A stretch of 9,903 nt of DNA, from positions 1 through 9,903 of the forward strand of contig JAZSGM010000150.1 in assembly GCA_045532715.1 (NCBI GenBank), given 5' to 3'. Numbering within the stretch: the first letter of the stretch is position 1; each line of letters begins with the position of its first letter. Below are positions 1 through 5,685 of the stretch, one piece after another. Below the pieces are notes generated by a model, which saw nothing but the letters and a program-made list of their open reading frames with translations, did no database searches and had not been told where the DNA came from. This stretch comes from RGIG2041 sp045532715 (lineage in GTDB: Bacteria; Bacillota; Clostridia; UBA1381; UMGS1253). Position numbers and translations under genes: made by a program.

Positions 1-119
1 CTCGCATATCCATTATAACAGATATTTTGAATTCTGACGAGTAGATTGTGTAAATTTGTCCTTTTTTTGCCATAAAAATATGCACCTCCAAAAGCGTCTA
101 ACTTTTGGGGTGCATATCA
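1..119 (+). mobile_element. Probable right-end remnant of an IS3-family insertion sequence
   Basis: Positions 97-114 read TCTAACTTTTGGGGTGCA, which resembles the terminal inverted repeat I recall for IS3-family (IS150-like) elements of Clostridia. Just upstream, the frame starting at position 2 reads SHIHYNRYFEF and stops at 35-37. This is compatible with the ends of IS3 transposases, which commonly run as a short Ser-Pro-Ile/Val-x-Tyr-Arg motif followed by a few residues. Only the last few codons could be present, so the transposase itself would lie left of the window. The match to the family is from memory and short; the hairpin alone could equally be an ordinary terminator. Confidence 0.35.
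78..117 (-). terminator. Long hairpin, possible terminator of the HD-domain gene
   Basis: The arms at 78-94 and 102-117 pair over about 16 bp with one bulged base and enclose a 7-nt loop. On the minus strand the stem is followed by TTTTTATGG, so it could end transcription of the HD-domain gene to its right. The same hairpin is also the proposed insertion-sequence end, and the two roles are not exclusive. Confidence 0.45.
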
Positions 120-167
120 CATATGCAATGGGATTTTTATATATTTTCCGCTCCTCTGCGCCGCTGT

Positions 168-305
168 TTATGCATATATGCCAAGCAGCTGCAAAACTGT
201 TTTGCACATCTGTGTATCCGTATCGCTTGCTATAAAATCAAATTCCCAGCCATACTGCGCCTTGTGCTCTTCAAGCAGCTGCTGCACATCGTCCCTTGTA
301 TAACG
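168..305 (-). other. Displaced C-terminal coding tail of the HD-domain gene (after a frameshift)
   Basis: On the minus strand, in the frame +1 relative to the HD gene, 45 codons run from about 305 to the TAA at 168-170. The translation begins RYTRDDVQQLLEEHKAQYGW and ends TVLQLLGIYA. It has the composition of a real globular protein, whereas the HD frame over the same DNA ends in a low-complexity Arg-Cys-Ala-Ala-Ala-Ala tail. The switch falls near 305-312, beside a short run of identical bases. I read this as the original C-terminus, detached by a one-base insertion (or two-base deletion). A sequencing error would look the same. The alternative is that this frame is open by chance. Confidence 0.5.
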
Positions 306-1062
306 CAAACCGTCCCGTAAATTCCCAATAGGCATCCTCACACTCCGGGAGAAACTGCAGGTCATAAATCGCGTCCAGTATGCCGTCAAAGTACCATGCC
401 TGCTTCTGCTTCGGCGCATTAAATCTGTCCCAGAGCCTGTCGCCGATCCGCTTGGCATCTGTCGCCATACTTCGGATATTCGAAAGCTTATCTGCCACAA
501 CCAGCATTTTTACTCTTAAATCCGCCTCTGCCAACGCATCAATCGTATGCTGCTTTCGCGCCTCCCAGCTCTTGCTTTTATCCTCGCTGTTGGCTGCAAC
601 CAAGCCGGCAACATCTTCCCCGAAGCTTTCTTTGATTTCATCAAGCGTTGTATCCGTGTCCTCCACCGTATCGTGCAGCACGCCTGCAATCATCACATTG
701 GTGTCCGCACCCATGGTACAGAGGATTTGCAGCACCTCCAGCGGATGCAGAATGTACGGAATGGTTGTTGACTTCCGAACCTGACCGCTGTGCTTTTTCA
801 CGGCAAATTCAATTGCGGCGTTCAGACAAGCACATTCCTTTTCCCTGTCTTTTGTCCAGCAATCCATCACCGCAAGCGCCTCGTCACCACTTAAAGCTTT
901 GCAGTATACCTTCCACGAATACCATCGTTTAACGATTTCCCACGAAAGCGTTTGTCTGGCAAACCTGTAACCCACATTACGCTCATCTACCGGAATAAGA
1001 AGTTCATCCGTTTTACTCAAATAGATTTCCTTTGCATTGCGCACATCATCTCTTGTGAGCAT
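271..1062 (-). CDS. HD-domain phosphohydrolase of the RelA/SpoT hydrolase (MESH1-like) type
   Basis: The protein has 263 residues. Residues about 80-200 form an HD domain like the hydrolase half of RelA/SpoT and the stand-alone MESH1 enzymes, which remove the 3'-pyrophosphate from (p)ppGpp using manganese. The expected residues are visible: H91 and R96 (HSGQVRK), H106 (ILHP), H130-D131 and E134-D135 (LHDTVED), D191 and N195 (ADKLSN). No synthetase domain is present, so any activity should be hydrolytic; the substrate is inferred. Residues 1-79 are an extension I do not recognise. The start chosen is the ATG at 1062, with AAGGGAG eight bases upstream (1071-1077); the reading frame stays open to 1167 but those codons overlap the promoter. 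The last dozen residues look unnatural, and a +1 frameshift near residue 252 would give a protein of about 297 residues ending at 168. No neighbour suggests an operon. Confidence 0.85.
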   Translation of the reverse strand: MLTRDDVRNAKEIYLSKTDELLIPVDERNVGYRFARQTLSWEIVKRWYSWKVYCKALSGDEALAVMDCWTKDREKECACLNAAIEFAVKKHSGQVRKSTTIPYILHPLEVLQILCTMGADTNVMIAGVLHDTVEDTDTTLDEIKESFGEDVAGLVAANSEDKSKSWEARKQHTIDALAEADLRVKMLVVADKLSNIRSMATDAKRIGDRLWDRFNAPKQKQAWYFDGILDAIYDLQFLPECEDAYWEFTGRFALYKGRCAAAA

Positions 1063-1084
1063 CCTCATCACTCCCTTCATCTTG

Positions 1085-1090
1085 ATTATA
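1085..1090 (-). promoter_or_regulatory. -10 box (TATAAT) of the HD-domain gene
   Basis: A perfect TATAAT lies on the minus strand a few bases ahead of the AAGGGAG ribosome binding site. No good -35 hexamer is seen 17 bp upstream, so the promoter is weak or activator-dependent, or the match is chance. The transcript leader would be very short. Confidence 0.35.
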
Positions 1091-1111
1091 CAACCATTTT
1101 GGTCGGAAGCG

Positions 1112-1133
1112 GTCGCCCGGCAGGCGACTTTTT
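1112..1133 (+). terminator. Small GC-rich hairpin followed by T-run
   Basis: On the plus strand GTCGCC and GGCGAC pair around a 5-nt loop and are followed by TTTTT. The shape is that of a weak terminator for plus-strand transcripts, but no plus-strand gene ends here, so its role is unclear. Confidence 0.3.
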
Positions 1134-1169
1134 CAAAAAGGTTCAAGTCTTTTTTAGTATAGACCAAAC

Positions 1170-1191
1170 AAAAAACTTCCCTTTCGGGAAG
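1170..1191 (-). terminator. Hairpin with U-tract beside direct repeat copy 1
   Basis: CTTCCC (1176-1181) and GGGAAG (1186-1191) pair around a 4-nt loop. On the minus strand the stem is followed by six T's (1170-1175), the classic intrinsic terminator form. It sits between the 25-bp direct repeat at 1201-1225 and the HD gene promoter, so it would stop minus-strand transcripts coming out of the hairpin array. Confidence 0.55.
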
Positions 1192-1200
1192 CCTTTTCTT

Positions 1201-1225
1201 TGGTGCGAGTGTTCATAACGTGTCA
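1201..1225. repeat. 25-bp direct repeat, copy 1
   Basis: Identical over 25 bases to 1435-1459, with 234 bp between the starts of the two copies. It begins TGGTGCGAGTG and ends AACGTGTCA on the plus strand, and contains the small palindrome GTTCATAAC. Read on the minus strand it ends in CGCACCA and is followed within about ten bases by a terminator-like hairpin, as copy 2 is. Confidence 0.9.
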
Positions 1226-1239
1226 GCAATGAGTTTTAT

Positions 1240-1403
1240 TCCAACTTCATTGGAGTGATATTTTTGATACATCAAAAGTGATATTAAAACCTTTGGTTTC
1301 AGTGATATTATATTTGCCTTTAACTGTGTGAAACACAATACCACTCGGCATAAGTCGAATATAACTGCGTAGCAATACAACTTGCCGTAGGCAAATATAA
1401 CTG
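1240..1403. repeat. Array of seven short hairpins with a mirrored 8-nt spacer motif
   Basis: Seven small stem-loops follow one another. Arms are 1240-1244/1250-1254, 1262-1268/1271-1277, 1287-1291/1295-1299, 1325-1329/1333-1337, 1345-1348/1354-1357 (one mismatch), 1366-1368/1372-1374 and 1382-1386/1390-1394. Neighbouring centres are about 18-23 bp apart, apart from one gap of about 38. Between them lies an 8-nt motif. On the plus strand it reads ATAYMACT at 1338, 1359, 1375 and 1395; on the minus strand it reads ATATCACT at 1254-1261, 1277-1284 and 1301-1308. A perfect 12-bp inverted repeat (1308-1319 with 1389-1400) encloses the right-hand four hairpins. Arm sequences differ from hairpin to hairpin while the spacer is kept. 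I do not recognise a named family; it could be a MITE-like element, a protein-binding array or a structured RNA. Confidence 0.7.
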
Positions 1404-1433
1404 AAAAAAGCACTTCAAAAGAAGTGCTTTTTT
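1404..1433. terminator. Perfect bidirectional terminator hairpin
   Basis: Thirteen bases at 1404-1416 (AAAAAAGCACTTC) pair exactly with 1421-1433 around an AAAA loop, giving a U-tail in both directions. On the minus strand it is the first terminator behind the glycoside-hydrolase-like gene, after about 85 bases of untranslated sequence that includes direct repeat copy 2. Confidence 0.75.
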
Positions 1434-1434
1434 C

Positions 1435-1459
1435 TGGTGCGAGTGTTCATAACGTGTCA
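1435..1459. repeat. 25-bp direct repeat, copy 2
   Basis: Second copy of the repeat at 1201-1225, with no mismatches. It lies directly beside the perfect hairpin at 1404-1433. On the minus strand the order is repeat, CACCA, one base, hairpin; copy 1 has the same order with a slightly longer linker. The bases outside the 25 bp differ between the two copies. Confidence 0.9.
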
Positions 1460-1517
1460 AAACTAAAATAACAAGTAAACGGCGTCAAATCGCATAATTC
1501 AGAGATGGTCCATTTAA

Positions 1518-3500
1518 TTATTTTATCATCAAATATAAAGGTTCACAGTAATCAAGCTCAAGCCCAAGCTTAAGCTCCTGATTTTCATTTACACATTCTG
1601 CCTTTTCCCATTCACCGTCTTGGTTAAGAATATAAAATCCCTTTGCAACTGCCCACTTTTCAGGCAGGTGCAGTGTGATATCCGAAATAGTGTCTGCGCC
1701 GAGGTTTATAAGTGTTACAATCCCCATAAACTCCTTATCACTCACAGGTTCATTCACTATGGTATATATATTCGGTTCTTTCCTCACAAAAAGGTATTTA
1801 TCACCGCACCACAAAAGCAGTTCTTCAAAGAGTTTTTTCCTGCGGTAGTTAAAGAGAGATTGCGAATAGTTGTCGTTGAGTGTTTGACCGAGTATTACCA
1901 CCTTACCGCCAAGCTTATTTTCGAATCTTGTCATTGCAGGTGAGATAAATTCCTTTAAATAATTATACTCTTCGCTTATTACATCAGCATTCTGGTCTGT
2001 AACCGTGATTTTAAGAAGCTTGCCGTTTCTTCCGTTTGCAAACATATGCGCCGCTGGCATATTCTTTCCTTTGCCCTCTGTTCTGAATTTTTCGCAGATA
2101 ATCTCTCTTGCGCCCAAGTCCCAGCAAAGAGGATGTGTTGCAACATCATCACCTATTTCGACACCTAAGTATTCTCCAAAGCCTCTTTCGCAAAGTGCCT
2201 TTGCAGCAGTTCCGTCGAGAAACAAGCCTTTTGAAAGATATTTTAATACTGTTTCATCATCGGCATGCTTTGCTTGTCTTATGTCCCAGAAAGCAACATC
2301 CGATTCCTCTGTTGTATGAGGTATTCCGAAAAGGCTTACCGCTCTTATCCATAACGGATAAACATGTTCTGTCGATTTTTTATCTGCCGTGTTCCAAAAC
2401 GGGTCATAGCAAAGCTGGGCACCTGTTATTCTGCAACCCTTAACAGCATTAAACAAAGCATTAAATTTCTTGCGTTCACTTTTGAACATAGCAGGAAAGG
2501 TCTTTTCCTCATTAGCATCGTCCAAGAGCTGTTGGATATTGAAGGTTGAGCCGATATAGCCGTAAGAATAGGCTGCCGACATAATAACCTTCATCTGTTT
2601 TCCCTCTGTAAAAAATCTGGTATGAGGAAATGTATCCGATTCGTGATAAAAGTCAAAATCACCCTTAATATGCTGTTTGGAATACAAGGGATGGAACATC
2701 GTATGCGGTATATCCTTTGACTCTATTCCACAATAAGCTACACCAAACAGACGTGAAAACGGTGTATGATTAGGTCCTGCCAATGCTCGTGCAATAGCTT
2801 CGGTAGCATCTCCTTCATAGTCAGCGGCACCCGACTGCATATAACCGATAGGGGTTTCGGGAGATTTCTTATCCACCTCTTTGCGGATTGCATCAGCAAA
2901 GCTAACCAGAGACTCCTTAGTAAGCTCGCGCCATCTCCTCATAAGTGCATAGCCTTCGTCGGTATCAGAGTTAAAAGCACTCAAAAGCTCGTCCCTCGAA
3001 TAGTATTTGCCCTCTCGACTTGCAAACTCGTCTAAATGATTCTTACAAAAACAGCCTGTTCCAAGAGTATAATCATCCTCGGTTATAATAAATGCAGGCT
3101 TTGCAATTTCGGCAAAGAGTGCCGTCATTTCGGCAAATTGCTTTTTGAAATTCTCGTCAAACGGACAGTTCTGGAATGGTGATTCTGTTCCGTCCTCTCT
3201 TACTACTCCTGTAAATTCATCAGAACGTCCCGATTTTAGTGTAGCTGTAATCCACCAACCACAGTCTATGCCGTAAGGCGAAAGCTCACTCTTTACTTCA
3301 GCGAACAGCTTTGCCCTTTCCTCGTAAAACTCTCTTGGAGGAAATCCCACTGCTCTCCAACCGCCACAAGGTGCTGCAAGTGCGAATCTGGTAAAACTGT
3401 AATTGTTATAAAGCTCCATTATATCATCTATTATTATATCTTTTGTCGGCCAGTCTAAATCAAGCGATATAGGGATAATTACATCCAGTTCTTTTCTCAT
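1518..3500 (-). CDS. Glycoside-hydrolase-like (putative TIM-barrel) protein, family not identified
   Basis: The protein has 660 residues, no signal peptide and no membrane segment, so it should act in the cytoplasm. The first half looks like a clan-A type TIM barrel: Trp/Gly-rich strand ends (APCGGW at 43-48, CGWWIT at 80-85), an acidic strand end FIITEDDY with E141-D142-D143, and further acids at E287 (YHESDTFP) and E299 (FFTEG). E141 is my candidate acid/base and E287 the candidate nucleophile; this is inference from fold logic. The last 100 residues look like a beta-sandwich typical of glycosidase C-termini. The start is well set: GGAG lies eight bases upstream, immediately after the stop of the FAD oxidoreductase gene, so the two are co-transcribed. 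The substrate is unknown; the operon and regulator suggest a small glycoside or oligosaccharide. I am confident it is a real gene, less so of the enzyme class. Confidence 0.75.
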   Translation of the reverse strand: MRKELDVIIPISLDLDWPTKDIIIDDIMELYNNYSFTRFALAAPCGGWRAVGFPPREFYEERAKLFAEVKSELSPYGIDCGWWITATLKSGRSDEFTGVVREDGTESPFQNCPFDENFKKQFAEMTALFAEIAKPAFIITEDDYTLGTGCFCKNHLDEFASREGKYYSRDELLSAFNSDTDEGYALMRRWRELTKESLVSFADAIRKEVDKKSPETPIGYMQSGAADYEGDATEAIARALAGPNHTPFSRLFGVAYCGIESKDIPHTMFHPLYSKQHIKGDFDFYHESDTFPHTRFFTEGKQMKVIMSAAYSYGYIGSTFNIQQLLDDANEEKTFPAMFKSERKKFNALFNAVKGCRITGAQLCYDPFWNTADKKSTEHVYPLWIRAVSLFGIPHTTEESDVAFWDIRQAKHADDETVLKYLSKGLFLDGTAAKALCERGFGEYLGVEIGDDVATHPLCWDLGAREIICEKFRTEGKGKNMPAAHMFANGRNGKLLKITVTDQNADVISEEYNYLKEFISPAMTRFENKLGGKVVILGQTLNDNYSQSLFNYRRKKLFEELLLWCGDKYLFVRKEPNIYTIVNEPVSDKEFMGIVTLINLGADTISDITLHLPEKWAVAKGFYILNQDGEWEKAECVNENQELKLGLELDYCEPLYLMIK

Positions 3501-3512
3501 TTTCTTATCTCC

Positions 3513-4733
3513 TTACAGTGCAGCACCATTTTCTTTAAGTCTTGTTCTCAAAGCCTTAATATCTACGGTGTGAGCATTCTTATTTGTATTATGAGCAAGT
3601 GCCGCCGCAGTTCCTGCCGCTTCTCCCAGACAAGCACAAATTGGCATTATTCTGACCGAAGAATGTGCCTCATGAGTTGCACTTAAGCATCTGCCTGCAA
3701 CAAGCATATTGTCATACTCCTTAGGCAAAAGTGTTCGGTATGGGATTTTATAATATTGATTAAGCGGAATATGTATGATAGTTGTACCAGTACCTGCAGG
3801 GTTATGTATATCTATATCATAATTACCGAGTGCTATTGTATCCTCGAAATCCATACAGCTTGTAAGCTCGTCAGCAGTAAGGATATGCACACCCTTTAGC
3901 TTTCGGCTTTCTCTTACACCTATATGGCTTGCCACCGAAACAAGTGTAGCATCCTTGAATGCCTTGGAATTTTCCTTCAAAAAGTCCATCATTTCCATAA
4001 TCTGCTTTCTTGCAAGCATTTCCGCCTTACCTATTTCCACCGCATCAACGGGGTTATGCTTTACAATTCTTGTGGTATTAAAATGTACAATCCCCTTGCC
4101 GTAGCCGTAGAATACTAAGATATTCTCTCTTGGATTTATTATCTTCTTTTCAGCCTGTAGTTTAGCATACTTTTCCTGAAGCATCGGTCTTTCGCTGTCA
4201 TAAAGCTCTACATCTACACCACATACGCGAAAACATGTAGTCATAGGCTGGCTTAAGCCGTCAGATTCTCTTCCGAGCTGATGATCGCAGTTTGTCATTG
4301 CAATAAGCTCACCATCTCCCGAACAGTCGATAAAGTAATCTGCCTCAAACTCCATCACGCCCGATTTTGTAGCAACAGATACGCTCTTTATCTGTCGTCC
4401 TTCCGTTTTTGCCTCAAATACAGTAGCATGGAACAGCACATCTACACCTGCCTCTACTGCCATATCGTCAAATACACATTTGTAGCTCTCCCACGATGTG
4501 TCCTTATACTTTTTCTTTCGTTCGAGCATTTCACTAAAAATACCTGCCGAGAGAATCTTACCGTCCCTTGTTGCAAATTCCATAAATGGATATACCAGGC
4601 TGTTTGTCATAGCACCGCCAAGACAGCCAAACTTCTCTACCAGAAGCACCGACAATCCCTCTCTTGCACCGCTCACAGCCGCCGCAACGCCTGCCAAGCC
4701 ACCGCCTACTACTATAAGATTATATTTTTTCAT
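3513..4733 (-). CDS. FAD-dependent oxidoreductase (FAD_oxidored / PF12831-like)
   Basis: The protein has 406 residues. The N-terminus carries a Rossmann FAD-binding motif, LIVVGGGLAGVAAA, with G10, G12 and G15, and an acidic residue, E33 in LLVEKFG, to hold the adenosine ribose. The LGGAMTN stretch right after is typical of the family. Near the C-terminus, residues about 342-380 (NMLVAGRCLSATHEAH and a later Gly/Ala-rich helix) match the second FAD-contacting segment. The middle has the usual DCSGDGEL motif. It is probably soluble and cytoplasmic. Members of this family oxidise poorly known substrates and often sit beside sugar-degradation genes; here it is the first gene of an operon with a glycosidase-like protein, so oxidation of a sugar or aglycone is likely but not shown. 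The start has GAGGTG seven bases upstream. Only 12 bases separate its stop from the next gene. Confidence 0.85.
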   Translation of the reverse strand: MKKYNLIVVGGGLAGVAAAVSGAREGLSVLLVEKFGCLGGAMTNSLVYPFMEFATRDGKILSAGIFSEMLERKKKYKDTSWESYKCVFDDMAVEAGVDVLFHATVFEAKTEGRQIKSVSVATKSGVMEFEADYFIDCSGDGELIAMTNCDHQLGRESDGLSQPMTTCFRVCGVDVELYDSERPMLQEKYAKLQAEKKIINPRENILVFYGYGKGIVHFNTTRIVKHNPVDAVEIGKAEMLARKQIMEMMDFLKENSKAFKDATLVSVASHIGVRESRKLKGVHILTADELTSCMDFEDTIALGNYDIDIHNPAGTGTTIIHIPLNQYYKIPYRTLLPKEYDNMLVAGRCLSATHEAHSSVRIMPICACLGEAAGTAAALAHNTNKNAHTVDIKALRTRLKENGAAL

Positions 4734-4856
4734 AAATTTTCACCTCAACTATATATTATCATTTTTATGGAAAAAATCTTATAAAACAAATACAAATACT
4801 TGAACAAACAATACATATATGCTATAATAAGCAAAAATATATATCGGAGAGTGCAA
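4734..4856. promoter_or_regulatory. Divergent intergenic control region of the FAD/glycosidase operon and its regulator
   Basis: These 123 bp separate two divergent starts and are strongly AT-rich. They hold the ribosome binding sites for both genes, the clear promoter for the regulator and a weaker minus-strand candidate: TTGTTC overlapping the regulator's -35 box, then 17 bp and TTATAA. Overlapping -35 elements would let one regulator site control both directions. Short direct repeats of ACAAAT lie near 4786-4799, but I cannot assign an operator. Confidence 0.5.
4800..4828 (+). promoter_or_regulatory. Sigma-A type promoter of the PocR-AraC regulator gene
   Basis: TTGAAC (4800-4805), a 17-bp spacer and a perfect TATAAT (4823-4828) precede the gene. 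The ATG at 4857 follows 28 bases after the -10 box, with GGAGAG five bases ahead of it. Confidence 0.75.
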
Positions 4857-5660
4857 ATGGAATACAGCAAGTTATATGATTTGATAAATTATCTGCAATA
4901 TGGGACAAACCTGCATATAGGGGTGCTTTTTTTAGGAAGCTACGGAAATGATATGGTAAAGCTTCCGCACAGGCAGGAAATTCATGCAGGAGTTTTGTGT
5001 GATGAGTTCAAGACACAGAATTTTGACAGGTGCTACCGTTGCAGAAACAAAGCCGTTTACAAGGCGCTGAAAACAAAAAAAGATTTTGGCGGTGTATGCA
5101 TAAACGGCATTTACGAATATACAAGACCTGTTGTTATAAATGACGAGGTGGCAAGTATTATTTATATCGGAAATATCTATGATGAAGAAAAGGGGTTCCC
5201 AAGACTCAAGCTGCATATAGGTGAAAGAAAGTGGCTGTTAGATACCTTGGAAAAGGATTTTGACGAAGATAAATGCAGGGATATAGGCAGGCTTTTGGAA
5301 AGTTATATCCGTGTACTTCTGGAAAACTATACCGCAAAGCCCGAAAACAATCCTGTTATTGACAATATCAAAAGCTACATAGAGGACAACCTTGAATTTG
5401 ACATAAGAATCTCGCATATAGCCAAGCTTTTTCACTATAACGAGCAGTATTTAGGGCGGTTTTTTAAGAGAGAAACAGGGAAGAGCTTCAGTGATTACAT
5501 CAACCTGAGAAGACTTAAAAAGGCACAATATCTTCTTGGAAATTCTGATAATTCAATCCTTGATATAGCAAATAAGGTGGGTTTTAATAATGTAACTTAT
5601 TTTAACAGAATATTCAAAAGGACATATGGAATTACGCCGTCTGAATACAGAAAAAACTGA
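4857..5660 (+). CDS. AraC-family transcriptional regulator with PocR-like sensory domain
   Basis: The protein has 267 residues. Residues about 5-115 resemble the PocR ligand-sensing domain: a run with C48, the CYRC pair C59/C62, then GGVCINGIYEYTRPVV with C81, followed by an ASIIYIGNIYDE strand. Residues about 165-267 are an AraC DNA-binding domain with two helix-turn-helix units, the first around ISHIAKLFHYNEQYLGRFFK and the second around ILDIANKVGFNNVTYFNRIF, ending in the usual GITPSEYRK. It is expected to bind the divergent promoter region and switch on the FAD/glycosidase operon when its small-molecule ligand is present; the ligand is not known. The frame stays open upstream to 4800, but those codons overlap the promoter, so the ATG at 4857 with GGAGAG is the start. 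The last six codons form the left arm of the terminator. Confidence 0.88.
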   Translation: MEYSKLYDLINYLQYGTNLHIGVLFLGSYGNDMVKLPHRQEIHAGVLCDEFKTQNFDRCYRCRNKAVYKALKTKKDFGGVCINGIYEYTRPVVINDEVASIIYIGNIYDEEKGFPRLKLHIGERKWLLDTLEKDFDEDKCRDIGRLLESYIRVLLENYTAKPENNPVIDNIKSYIEDNLEFDIRISHIAKLFHYNEQYLGRFFKRETGKSFSDYINLRRLKKAQYLLGNSDNSILDIANKVGFNNVTYFNRIFKRTYGITPSEYRKN

Positions 5661-5685
5661 GCAATTACTCAGTTTTTTCTGTATT
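5644..5685. terminator. 18-bp perfect bidirectional terminator overlapping the regulator's stop codon
   Basis: Positions 5644-5661 pair exactly with 5668-5685 around CAATTA, with six T's in each arm. The left arm contains the last codons and stop of the AraC regulator. The right arm contains the stop codon of the decayed minus-strand gene. It therefore serves convergent genes on both strands. Confidence 0.85.

Noticed and set aside
1063..1167. Upstream extension of the HD-domain gene to 1167
   Set aside because: It crosses the TATAAT box and a GC-rich hairpin, and the best ribosome binding site serves the ATG at 1062.
1240..1403. The array considered as a CRISPR
   Set aside because: The conserved part is only 8 nt, the variable parts are self-complementary and far too short for spacers, and no cas gene is present.
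1213..1413. A 66-codon minus-strand open frame across the hairpin array
   Set aside because: It is built from the hairpins and spacers, has no ribosome binding site, and its composition is that of translated repeat DNA rather than a protein.
4281..4784. A 167-codon plus-strand open frame opposite the FAD oxidoreductase
   Set aside because: It lies antisense to a well-supported gene, is rich in Cys, His and Tyr in a random pattern, and ends inside the divergent promoter region.
4800..4856. Upstream extension of the AraC-type regulator
   Set aside because: These codons coincide with the -35 and -10 boxes, and GGAGAG directs the start at 4857.
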